This document shows positions 52,047 through 61,900 of a stretch of 64,000 nucleotides of DNA, in pieces. The notes beneath the pieces are model-generated. The model saw only the letters and a list, made by a program, of their open reading frames with translations, did not search any database and was not told the origin of the DNA. A program made the translations under genes and the position numbers. Source of the DNA: Janibacter cremeus (GTDB lineage Bacteria; Actinomycetota; Actinomycetes; Actinomycetales; Dermatophilaceae); contig NZ_JACCAE010000001.1 in NCBI RefSeq assembly GCF_013409205.1, forward strand, positions 248,001 through 312,000. Direction: 5' to 3'. Each line of letters begins with the position of its first letter. Within the stretch, counting starts at the first letter, position 1.

Positions 52047-52234
52047 CCGGTCCGTGCGCCGAAACCTCTCGCAGCCCGCGTGCTGCGACGCTGCCACGGC
52101 GCTGCTGCCGCCACCCGTTGCAAGATTTCCCACCCTCCGCACCCTAGAGCCGATCACCGTCAGCGCAGCGGTTCCGCTGCAACGCAATCAATTCGTGAGG
52201 ACGACGCCCTTCCCATGGCCCTGGCCTTGCGGCG

Positions 52235-52240
52235 CATAAT
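52235..52240 (+). promoter_or_regulatory. Candidate -10 box of the rightward defence operon
   Basis: CATAAT lies 33 bases before the GTG at 52274 and is the most A/T-rich hexamer in the 227-base divergent gap. Confidence 0.4.
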
Positions 52241-52273
52241 GGCGCCACCCGCATTGCTGACGAAGGATTGAAC

Positions 52274-55200
52274 GTGTCTGAATCGACCTACGAGTTGCTC
52301 CTGGAGAAGCTCGACAAGATCTGGAACGGATACGGCGAGGACAAGGTCGGCAAGGGATCGGCCTTCGAGCGGCTCATGGCCAGCTACCTGCGCACCGCCC
52401 CGGAGTACGCCGACCGATTCGACGAGGTCTACCTCTGGCAGGAGTGGCCGGAGCGGGGCAACCAGCACGATCACGGCATCGACATCGTCGCCCGGGACGT
52501 GCACAACGGCGGCTGGTGTGCGATCCAGTGCAAGTTCTACGACCCGCAGCACCATGTGTCCAAGAAGGACATCGATTCCTTCCTCGCCGCGTCAGCGAAG
52601 AGCCAGTACACCAGCCGGATGATGTTCTCCACCGCCAAGGACTGGGGCCCCACCGCGGAGAAGCAGCTGGACGGCCTGACAGTGCCGGTGACCCGCATCG
52701 GGGTCAGCGACCTCCTGGAGTCGAAGGTCGACTGGTCGCAGATCGACTGGCAGGACCCTCAGCAGTACCTGCCGACCACCGGGAAGCACGAGCTGCGTCC
52801 TCACCAGAAGAAGGCCAAGCAGGCCGTGATGGACGGGCTCCTCGAGCACGACCGTGGTCAACTCATCATGGCCTGCGGCACCGGCAAGACCTTCACGAGC
52901 CTGAAGATCGCCGAGCAGTTCGCCACGGACCACAAGAACAAGACCACGACGGTGCTCTTCCTCGTGCCCTCGATCCAGTTGCTGAACCAGACGCTGCGCG
53001 AGTGGAAGCAGGAGACCGAGATCCCCTTCCGGGCCTTTGCCGTGTGCTCCGACACCCGGGTCGGCAAGCGCTCGGACTCCGAGGACATCAGCGTCACCGA
53101 CCTGATCCACCCCGCAACGACGGACACCCAGGCTCTCGCCGAGCAGATCCGCGAGCAGCACGAGGACGAGAACTTCACCGTCGTCTTCTCCACCTACCAG
53201 TCCATCGATGTCGTGGCAGAGGCGCAGAAGGACGGCTTGCCCGAGTTTGACCTCATCGTCGCCGACGAGGCACACCGGACCACCGGCGTCACACTCGCCG
53301 ATGATGAGGATGGGTCCGCCTTCGTCCGTGTGCACGACAACTCCCGCATCAAGGGGGCCAAGCGCCTCTACATGACCGCCACTCCCCGACTCTTCAACCC
53401 GGAGACGAAGGAGAAGGCCGACAACGCCGATGCCGTCCTCGCTTCAATGGATGACGAGTCGGTCTACGGCCCGGTGTTCCACCGGCTGGGCTTCGGTCAG
53501 GCTGTGGAGCAGGACCTGCTGACCGACTACAAGGTCCTGGTCCTCAAGGTCGATCGCGGCACCATCGCCGAGTCCTTCCACCAGGAGCTGGCAGCCTCGA
53601 GCGACATCAAGCTCGATGACGCGACCAAGCTCGTCGGTTGTTGGAACGGTCTGGCCAAGCGCTTCGACACCAAGGACCCCGACAGCCAGCCACTCACTCG
53701 TGCCGCGATGAAGACCGCCGTCGCCTTCGCCGGCAACATCAAGTCGTCAAAGGCAGTCGAGCAGGCCTTCCCCCAGATCGTCGATCGCCTGATCTCCACC
53801 TATGAGGACGACACCGACGCGCAGCACCCCAACAACCTCCAAGTCGACATCCGGCACGTCGACGGCACGATGAATGCGTTGGAGCGAGGCGGTGACCTCC
53901 AGTGGCTCAAGGCGGGGAGTAACTCCGGGGACAACACCTGCCGGTTGCTGACCAACGTCAAGTGCTTGAGCGAAGGGGTGGACGTCCCCTCCCTCGATGC
54001 CGTGATCTTCCTGAGTCCGCGGGCGTCGCAGGTCGACATCGTCCAGTCGGTGGGGCGCGTGATGCGCAAGGACCCGACAGGGCGGAAGAAGACCGGCTAC
54101 ATCATCCTGCCGGTGGTCGTTGACGGGGACACGCCGCCGGAGGCAGCCTTGGCGGACAACAAGGCCTTCCAGACGGTGTGGGAGGTCCTGCAGGCTCTGC
54201 GAGCCCACGATGACCGCTTCAACGCGATGGTAAACCAGCTGGACCTGAACAAGGCCAAGGACACGCACGTCATCTTCGACGACGCGACCCCGGGCAAGGC
54301 GGATTCCGACAAGGAGGACACCCAGCTCACCCTCCCGTTCGGCATCGAGGCGTGGCGTGATGCGATCTACGCCCGGATCGTCAAGAAGGTCGGCGAACGC
54401 CGGTACTGGGAGACCTGGGCCAAGGACATCGCCGAGATCGCACAGACCCACATCGTCCGGATCAATGGTCTGCTCGCCGATCAGGACTCACCTGCCGCGC
54501 AGGAGTTCGAGGCCTTCCTGGAGGGTCTGCGGGGCAACCTCAATGACGGCATCACCCGGGACGATGCCGTCGAGATGCTTGCGCAGCACCTCATCACGCG
54601 CCCGGTCTTCGAGGCGCTCTTCGCCGGCTATGACTTCGCTCAGTCCAACCCCGTCGCCCAGACGATGGAGCGCATGCTCACCGTCCTCGACGAGCACGCA
54701 CTGGACGACGAGAACGAGTCGCTGACCCAGTTCTACGACTCCGTACGCGCCCGCGTCGACGGTGTCGACAACGCCGAAGGGCGCCAGCGGATCATCGTCG
54801 AGCTCTACGACAAGTTCTTCGCCACCGCCTTTAAGAAGACCGTCGACAAACTCGGCATCGTCTACACGCCAGTGGAGATCGTCGACTTCATCCTGCGTTC
54901 GGCTGATGACCTCCTGCGCCAGCACTTCGGGCAGGGGCTCACGGATGAGGCGGTGCACGTCCTCGACGGATTCACCGGCACCGGCACCTTCATGACCCGC
55001 CTCCTCCAGTCGCACCTCATCGAGCCACACGACCTGGCCCGCAAGTACGCCAACGAGCTGCACGCCAACGAGATCCTGCTGCTGGCCTACTACATCGCCG
55101 CGGTCAACATCGAAACCACTTACCAGGACCTCCGCCACGGATCCCTCGACGCAGGCAAGGCGCAGTACGAACCCTTCGAGGGTCTGGTCCTGACCGACAC

Positions 55201-57091
55201 GTTCCAGTCCTACGAGCATGGCGACGAGGACGACCTCGGTGTCTTCCCTGAGAACAATGAGCGCATCAACCGCCAGCGCAAACTCCCCATCACCGTCATC
55301 GTCGGCAACCCGCCCTACTCGTCCGGCCAGGACAGCGCCAATGACGACAATGCCAACGAGAAGTACCCAACGCTCGACGCAGCGATCCGCGAGACATACG
55401 CGGCGGCTTCAACCGCACGGTCAACTTGGAAGTTGTACGACTCCTACATCCGCGCGATCAAGTGGGCGACACTTCGGATCCAGAATCGAGGAATCATCGC
55501 GTATGTGACGAATGGTGGGTTCCTGGACGCCAACAGTGCGGACGGGCTTCGCAAGTCCCTGGCAGAGGAGTTCAGTGAAGTTCACGTCCTTAACCTCCGC
55601 GGCAACCAGCGCACCGCCGGCGAGCAGTCCCGCAAGGAAGGGGGGAAGGTGTTCGGCGCAGGCAGCCGAGCCACCGTCGCGATCACGGTCCTCGTCAAAG
55701 ACCCCAGCCACACCGGACCAGCGACCATCCACTACACGGACATTGGCGATTACCTTTCCCGAGAAGACAAGTTAAGGATGGTCGGAGACGCGCGGAGCAT
55801 CGTCGAACAGACGAGCGTCACGATCGAGGCAAACGAGCATGGCGACTGGCTGAGTCAACGGCGGGATGACTTCGGGAGTTTCATGCCGGCGGTCGGCGAC
55901 GAGCCGGCGCGAATTGGCGCATTTCAGAGCCGAGGCCTGACCACCGGACGAGATTGGTGGGTCTACGGATCTTCTCGTGGGGGCGTGCAATCCACGGTCC
56001 AGACGACCTTAGCGACGTTTAACGAGGTGGTCGATGGTGCGCCCCGAACCAACGACAAGGGTCGCATCGCTTGGAGTGGGGGCCTTCAGACGGTTGCTGG
56101 CCGCGGCAGGCACCTATCCTTCGATCCGAACTTGATCCGCGAGGCGACCTACCGGCCCTTCTTCCGCCAGTTCGTCTACTTCAGCCCCGAGCTGATCGAG
56201 CGGCCAGCACGGTTGTCTGCGCTCCTTCCTACTCCCGACGCGTCCAACAGCGTGATCTCGATGTCGGCACCCGGCGCAGGTGCTCCGTTCACAAGTTTGC
56301 TGGTGAGCGGCCTCCCAGACATCGTGATCCCTGGCGCAGGAAACCCCAGCCACTTCCTGCCCCGATGGCGGTACGAACCTGTCGACGAGGCTGGATCACT
56401 CTTCGGGTCAGGCGTTGATGACCTCGTCGACGGCTATCGCCGGATCGACAACATTACGGACGAGGCGCTGGGACGGTTCCGAGCGGCATATGGGCAGTCG
56501 TTCACGAAGGACGACATCTTCTTCTATGTGTACGGGCTCCTCCACTCCCCGGACTACCGCGAGACGTACGCAGCGGACCTGAAGAAGTCGTTGCCTCGCA
56601 TCCCCCTCGTGGTGGACGCTGCCCCCTTCGTCGAGGCCGGACGCAGGCTCTCCGAGTTGCACCTCGGATACGAAGCCGTCGCGCCGTACCCACTCGACGG
56701 TCTGGAGACCGATCCGGGCAACGCCGACCCATACGAGTACTTCCGGGTCGAGAAGATGAAGTTTGCCAAGGTCCGCGACCCCGAGAGCAAGAAACTCGTC
56801 GCCGACAAGACGACGGTCGTCTACAACGACCGGATCACCCTCAGTGGCATCCCCGAAGAGGCGTACCGGTACATGCTCGGCTCCCGTTCCGCGATCGAGT
56901 GGATCATCGACCGCTACCGCGTCAAGACGGACAAGCCATCGGGCATCGTCAACGACCCCAATGACTGGTCCAAGGAAGTTGAGGACCCCCGCTACATCGT
57001 CGACCTCCTGGCCCGGATCGTCACGGTCAGCCTCGAGACGATGGCCATCGTCGATTCCCTCCCCGCCCTCGACATACTCCAGGAGCAGTAG
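52274..57091 (+). CDS. Single-polypeptide restriction-modification enzyme (type ISP-like)
   Basis: A 1605-residue all-in-one enzyme. Residues ~1-110 are an Mrr-like nuclease (HDHGIDIVARD with Asp70, IQCKFYD with Gln85 and Lys87). Residues ~170-600 are an SF2 translocase (MACGTGKTFTS near 200, DEAH near 331, YMTATPR, QSVGRVMRKDPTGRK). Residues ~860-1130 are an N6-adenine methyltransferase (LDGFTGTGTFMTRLL near 898, GNPPYSSGQ near 1012). The rest is target recognition. This order and size match LlaGI/LlaBIII. It modifies self DNA and cuts unmodified invading DNA. The GTG at 52274 follows GAAGG; a TTG at 52268 is an alternative. Confidence 0.92.
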   Translation: MSESTYELLLEKLDKIWNGYGEDKVGKGSAFERLMASYLRTAPEYADRFDEVYLWQEWPERGNQHDHGIDIVARDVHNGGWCAIQCKFYDPQHHVSKKDIDSFLAASAKSQYTSRMMFSTAKDWGPTAEKQLDGLTVPVTRIGVSDLLESKVDWSQIDWQDPQQYLPTTGKHELRPHQKKAKQAVMDGLLEHDRGQLIMACGTGKTFTSLKIAEQFATDHKNKTTTVLFLVPSIQLLNQTLREWKQETEIPFRAFAVCSDTRVGKRSDSEDISVTDLIHPATTDTQALAEQIREQHEDENFTVVFSTYQSIDVVAEAQKDGLPEFDLIVADEAHRTTGVTLADDEDGSAFVRVHDNSRIKGAKRLYMTATPRLFNPETKEKADNADAVLASMDDESVYGPVFHRLGFGQAVEQDLLTDYKVLVLKVDRGTIAESFHQELAASSDIKLDDATKLVGCWNGLAKRFDTKDPDSQPLTRAAMKTAVAFAGNIKSSKAVEQAFPQIVDRLISTYEDDTDAQHPNNLQVDIRHVDGTMNALERGGDLQWLKAGSNSGDNTCRLLTNVKCLSEGVDVPSLDAVIFLSPRASQVDIVQSVGRVMRKDPTGRKKTGYIILPVVVDGDTPPEAALADNKAFQTVWEVLQALRAHDDRFNAMVNQLDLNKAKDTHVIFDDATPGKADSDKEDTQLTLPFGIEAWRDAIYARIVKKVGERRYWETWAKDIAEIAQTHIVRINGLLADQDSPAAQEFEAFLEGLRGNLNDGITRDDAVEMLAQHLITRPVFEALFAGYDFAQSNPVAQTMERMLTVLDEHALDDENESLTQFYDSVRARVDGVDNAEGRQRIIVELYDKFFATAFKKTVDKLGIVYTPVEIVDFILRSADDLLRQHFGQGLTDEAVHVLDGFTGTGTFMTRLLQSHLIEPHDLARKYANELHANEILLLAYYIAAVNIETTYQDLRHGSLDAGKAQYEPFEGLVLTDTFQSYEHGDEDDLGVFPENNERINRQRKLPITVIVGNPPYSSGQDSANDDNANEKYPTLDAAIRETYAAASTARSTWKLYDSYIRAIKWATLRIQNRGIIAYVTNGGFLDANSADGLRKSLAEEFSEVHVLNLRGNQRTAGEQSRKEGGKVFGAGSRATVAITVLVKDPSHTGPATIHYTDIGDYLSREDKLRMVGDARSIVEQTSVTIEANEHGDWLSQRRDDFGSFMPAVGDEPARIGAFQSRGLTTGRDWWVYGSSRGGVQSTVQTTLATFNEVVDGAPRTNDKGRIAWSGGLQTVAGRGRHLSFDPNLIREATYRPFFRQFVYFSPELIERPARLSALLPTPDASNSVISMSAPGAGAPFTSLLVSGLPDIVIPGAGNPSHFLPRWRYEPVDEAGSLFGSGVDDLVDGYRRIDNITDEALGRFRAAYGQSFTKDDIFFYVYGLLHSPDYRETYAADLKKSLPRIPLVVDAAPFVEAGRRLSELHLGYEAVAPYPLDGLETDPGNADPYEYFRVEKMKFAKVRDPESKKLVADKTTVVYNDRITLSGIPEEAYRYMLGSRSAIEWIIDRYRVKTDKPSGIVNDPNDWSKEVEDPRYIVDLLARIVTVSLETMAIVDSLPALDILQEQ

Positions 57092-57093
57092 GC

Positions 57094-57558
57094 GTGGAGA
57101 AGCACTGCGACCTGTGTGACCTGCCATTCGCCCAATGCGCCCATGGGCTGGCGAAACGTCAACGCAGAGCTGCCCGAAAGGCCGCGAAGGCGCACGCAAC
57201 GAAGGCCAGCAGGAAGTCCAGTAGAGCCTCGAAACCTCCGAAAGAGCGCCAGTTCTCGTCGGCTGAACAGGCAAAGCTGCCCGCAGTGCTGCAGGGAGTC
57301 AATGTGGTGAGAATCGGCCCGAAGGCCGAGCCCACGAAGAGGTCGGGCTGCGTGGAGTGCGGACAGCGTCGATTCAGCCGCTACAACATCTGCGCCAGCT
57401 GTCTGAGGAAGCAAGGTGGCAGGGAGTGCGTGCGCTGCGGTCGTCTCTTCCGACCACCCCCGGGGTCGAAGAAGGCTCGTAAGTGCGGTACCTGTCATGG
57501 CAAGGTCGCATACACGACCACGACAATGGGCGCGCCATCCCTTGGGCATCGGACGTAA
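57094..57558 (+). CDS. Small basic zinc-ribbon protein coupled to the ISP enzyme
   Basis: A 154-residue protein rich in Lys/Arg/Ala with three metal-binding clusters: CDLCDLPFAQCAH at the N-terminus, CVECGQRRFSRYNICASC in the centre and CVRCGRLFRP...CGTC near the end. The first 60 residues include a KAAKAHATKASRKS disordered stretch. The GTG start lies two bases after the restriction enzyme's stop and has AGGAGCAG upstream, so it is cotranslated. A nucleic-acid-binding or adapter role beside the R-M enzyme is likely but not shown; no family is recognised. Confidence 0.75.
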   Translation: MEKHCDLCDLPFAQCAHGLAKRQRRAARKAAKAHATKASRKSSRASKPPKERQFSSAEQAKLPAVLQGVNVVRIGPKAEPTKRSGCVECGQRRFSRYNICASCLRKQGGRECVRCGRLFRPPPGSKKARKCGTCHGKVAYTTTTMGAPSLGHRT

Positions 57559-57666
57559 CGACTGCCAACCACGGTCACCGCGATCCGAACGCGATCACGG
57601 TGTCGGTGGTGTCGGGGAAGATCTGAAGTCGACGCGACGGGGAAGGTCGCAGGGAGGGATGGACAT

Positions 57667-58926
57667 ATGTCGGGGTACACGGTCATCGACGTCGAGACCA
57701 CGGGGCTGTCGCCGGAGCGGCATGACCGCATCGTGGAGATCGGGGTCGTCTACGTCTCCGACGAGGGCCACATCCAGGACAAGTGGTCAACGCTCGTCAA
57801 TCCCGGCCGCGATGTGGGCCCCACTCGGATCCACGGGATCTCAGCGAGCGACGTGCTCGGCGCCCCTCGGTTCGAGGACCTGGCTCCCTACGTGCTCCGT
57901 GCCGTCGCCGGTCGCACGATCGTGGCGCACAACGCCCCCTTCGACCTGCGGTTTCTGACCCACGAGATGCGCCGCGCCGGCATCGACGGAGGAGACCGTC
58001 CCGCCGCGTTGTGCACGATGCAGTGGTCCACCGCCTATCTCGATGCGCCCAGCCGACGGCTCATCGACTGCTGTCACGCCTCGGGTATCCAGTTGGACCA
58101 TGCCCACTCAGCATTGGCGGATGCGACAGCCACGGCGCAACTGCTCGGCCACTACCTGTCCCTGTCGGACCGTCAGCCACCGTGGGACGAGATCCTGCAA
58201 TCGAGTCGAAGCCACCCTTGGCCCCCCTTCGACCGTCCGTATCCAAGGGTCGGGATGGTGTCCAGGAGCGCACCATCCGCCGTCGAGGAGGCATGGATGG
58301 GATCCGTGGTCTCCCAGATGCCGCGCGCCGCAGACGCCCGCACTGACAGCTACCTCGCCGTTCTCGAGACCGCGATGCTCGACGGGGTCCTGGACGAGGA
58401 CGAGCAAGCCGCGCTGGTGAGCCTGGCCGTCGAGTCCGGACTCACCCGTCAGCACGTGCTGCGCATCCACCACCAGTACGTCCTGGACATGGCCAAGGTC
58501 GCCACCCACGACCACGTGGTGACAGCTGCCGAGCACGCTGAGTTGGTGCGTACCTCCCAGATCCTGGGCCTCGGTCCCGATGACCTCGAGCACGCCCTCG
58601 CGGTCGCGTGGCGTGAGGCAGAGGCCGGGCACTCCGCACCGCGGCGTGAATCAACTGCTGACATCACTCTCGAGACAGGCGACCGGGTGTCTTTCACTGG
58701 CGACATGGCGGTCGACCGGCCAGTGTGGGAAGCCCGCGCGCAAACTGCCGGGCTCACCACAGGTGGGGTGACCAAGAAGGCGAAGCTCCTCGTGGCGAGC
58801 GACCCGAACTCACTCAGCTCGAAGGCCAACAAGGCGAGGTCCTACGGGGTTCCGATCGTCTCCGAAGGCGCCTTCGACTCCCTGCTCACCGACTTCGAGC
58901 GGACTACGCTCACCCCGACCGTCTGA
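57667..58926 (+). CDS. DEDDh 3'-5' exonuclease with BRCT domain
   Basis: A 419-residue protein. Residues 1-165 are a DnaQ-type exonuclease: IDVETTGLSPERHDRIVEIG (Asp8, Glu10), HNAPFDLRFL and HAHSALADATATAQLL (His and Asp of the DEDDh set). Residues ~210-305 are an all-helical, acidic region resembling TerB-like domains (ETAMLDGVLDEDEQAALVSLA). Residues ~330-410 form a BRCT domain as in DNA ligase/polymerase (GDRVSFTGDM...GVTKKAKLLVA). It is probably a DNA repair or degradation enzyme. ATG at 57667 with GGGAGG upstream. Confidence 0.85.
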   Translation: MSGYTVIDVETTGLSPERHDRIVEIGVVYVSDEGHIQDKWSTLVNPGRDVGPTRIHGISASDVLGAPRFEDLAPYVLRAVAGRTIVAHNAPFDLRFLTHEMRRAGIDGGDRPAALCTMQWSTAYLDAPSRRLIDCCHASGIQLDHAHSALADATATAQLLGHYLSLSDRQPPWDEILQSSRSHPWPPFDRPYPRVGMVSRSAPSAVEEAWMGSVVSQMPRAADARTDSYLAVLETAMLDGVLDEDEQAALVSLAVESGLTRQHVLRIHHQYVLDMAKVATHDHVVTAAEHAELVRTSQILGLGPDDLEHALAVAWREAEAGHSAPRRESTADITLETGDRVSFTGDMAVDRPVWEARAQTAGLTTGGVTKKAKLLVASDPNSLSSKANKARSYGVPIVSEGAFDSLLTDFERTTLTPTV

Positions 58927-58944
58927 TCCGAAGGACACACCTGC

Positions 58945-61900
58945 ATGCAAGAGCACGACCCGCTCGTCGACAAGGCCACTCGCCTCTTCACCTTCCTTGC
59001 CAAGGCCCAGCGTCTCAAGGAGCGACCGGTACGGGACGTCGAGAAGTACAAGCGCGAAGGCGTGGTGCGCTGGTTCAGCGACCTCCCCGACAACCCGGCC
59101 ATTCGATGGACCGACTCGGACACCGCCATCGACCAACCCCTCCTCGTCATCGATCGGTTGGACAAGATCGACCCGCCTGAGATGCCGGCATCCATGGGCA
59201 TGTGGGTGTCCGGCGGCGGTTTGCGGTGCGATGACCGACCGAAGCTGCGTCCATACATCGTCACGGGGCAGCGCTGGGACGAGGAGACCGACTCGATGGT
59301 GGACGAGCAGGTCACCATCGAGGATCGCGCTGACGTGCAGAAGGCGTTCGACCGCTGGATCGCGCTGTGGGACATGTGGGCCGAGGACGAGAAGGCAGCG
59401 GTCCCCGTGCGTGAGGTGTACCGCGAGGTCTTCGGTGCGCATGTGGAGGCGTCGCAGAACGCTGAGGAGAGCGAGCTCGTGCTCGCGCTGGGGCTCTTGG
59501 CGTGGAACCCGCTCGATCACCAACCGGTGCGTCGACACCTCTTCACCCTCAAGGTCGACGTCCACGTCGACGCCCGTACCGGCCAGCTCGTCGTCGAAGC
59601 CGATCCGGAGGCCATCGGGCTCAAGGCCGAGCTGGACATGCTGGACCCGGCCGCCTTCCCCACTCGCGAGCTGCCGATCCTGACGGAGGAGCGGGCAGCG
59701 GCGTTCTCAGCGCACGGTCTCGACCGGGCTGCTCTGGAAGAGCTCGGTTCGAGGACCATCCACGAGCTCGATGCCGAGGGGCGCTACCTCGACGAAGGGG
59801 GGAGCCACTCCCCCAGCAATGTAGCCACGCTGGCGTGGTCTCCGGCGCTCATCCTGCGGCCACGCCCGAAGATCGGTCTTGCCCAGGCCTTCGAGAAGAT
59901 CGCTGCAGACATTGCCGAGACCGGACGCGTCCCGGCCGGACTCCGTCCCCTACTCGACCCGAGTGAGGCGCCTCCGGCGCAGCCGGACCCGAGCTCCGGC
60001 GCATTGCTGGACGTCGGTGGGGACATCTTCTCGCCGCTGCCCCTCAACGCTGTGCAGCGACAGATCCTCGAGCGAGTCGACCGGAACGCCCAAACCCTGG
60101 TTCAAGGTCCTCCTGGCACCGGCAAGACCCACACTGCTGCGGCGCTGCTGTCGCACCTGCTGGCCCAGGGCAAGCGCGTACTGGTCACCGCTCACACGGA
60201 CCGGGCGCTCTACGAAGTCCGCGGGAAGCTCCCGGAGCTGATCAAACCGCTGGCGGTCTCGGTCATCGGGGCCAGTCGCAGCGACATGGCAGAACTCCGA
60301 ACGGCCGTCGACACGATCTCCCGCAACGCGACGGAGCACGACGTCGGCCAGACCGAGCAGATGGTCGAGCAGACCCTCGGTGATGTCCAGGACCTGCGCC
60401 GGGAGCGCCAGCGCCTCAACCAGCTCCTCCTCAATGCGCGTGAGCGCGAGACCACCGTGCTGTCCCACGCGGGGTACTCCGGCACATTGGCCGCGATCGC
60501 CCAGCAGTACGAAGCCGAGCGGGAGGCCTACAGCTGGGTTGGGACATTCACCCCCGCCTCGTCGACTCCAGTCCAGATCCTCTCCGACAGCGAGGCGCTC
60601 GAGTGGCTCGGCCTGCTGCAGGACGAGCGGTTGCAAGCCCACGGTGCGCAGGCACGCAAGCGCACGCTCGAGGTCAGTGCACTGCCATTACCCGAGGAGT
60701 ACGCCGCGATGGCGGACACGTTGGCCAGCGCGGAGAACCACCAGCAGACATTCCATACGGTTGCGGACCACCCCGCCCGAAAGCCCCTGGCCGACCTGCA
60801 CCCAGAGGACCGGCGCGCCTTCCGTGACCGACTGAACGCAGTGGTGGGCCTCGTCCAGGAGACATCCCAGCTCCGTGCTGCCTGGCTCGACGACGCCATC
60901 GCCGATGTGCGGATGGGGTTCACAGACGTCTGGGACGCCCGTTACCGCGACATCGTTGCCCAGTTGGAGTACCTCGACGTACGGACGAGTTTCCTGGGCT
61001 ACGACACTCGCGTGGAGATGACCGGTGATCCCAACACGAACATGCAGCTGGCGCAGGCGCTTCGTCATCATGTCGCGTCCGGTTCCGAGATCAAGACCAA
61101 CGTCGATGGCTCGGTCAAGACCGGCATGTTCACGCCTTCGATCGTGAAGCAGTGCAAGCCCTTCTTCGACGCCGTCAAGGTCAACGGCCGCGCCGCCACT
61201 ACCACCGATCTCATCGATCGCTTCATGGCGCACCAGGAATCCCTGTGGACGCTCGAGCGCATGGACCGGGGCTGGCCCGCCGGAACGCACGTTCCTCCGG
61301 AGGACACGTTGAGCGAGCGGGCGGCGTGGCACCGCACGCAGGTACAGACGCTGGGGCGAGTCCTCGCAATGCGACAGAAGCTCAACGAGATCGACAGTTT
61401 CGTCCGGGACCACAACATGCCCGCCATCGACTGGACCGACCTCGACCACGTCGTCGAGTACGGCACCGTGGTGGGATCGCTGACCGCCGAGGAGGAGCAC
61501 GGGCAGGCGAGCGCCCCCCTTCGCTTCATCTACGAGCAACTCGCGGCGCTCACCAAGTGGGATGACCACGCCGACTGGATCGTGCCCATGCAACAGGCGG
61601 TCGATGCCGGTGACCACCTCGCCTATGCCCGTGCTCACACGCGGGCGTTGGAGTTGGATGCAGTAGCGCGTGACTGCGACCGGACCGAAGAGCTGACGGC
61701 CCGGGTCGAGGAGGCAACGCCCCGCCTGGCGGAGGCCGTTACCGCTGATGTGCATGCACCCGAATGGCGCTCCCGCTTGGCGCGCCTCGAGGAGGCCGTT
61801 GCCTGGGCAGCGGCCGGCCACTGGATCCTCGAGCAGGAAGCCCTCGATGCCAACGCATTGCAGGACGAGATCGCGCAGGTCGAGGACCGCCTGCAAGGAG

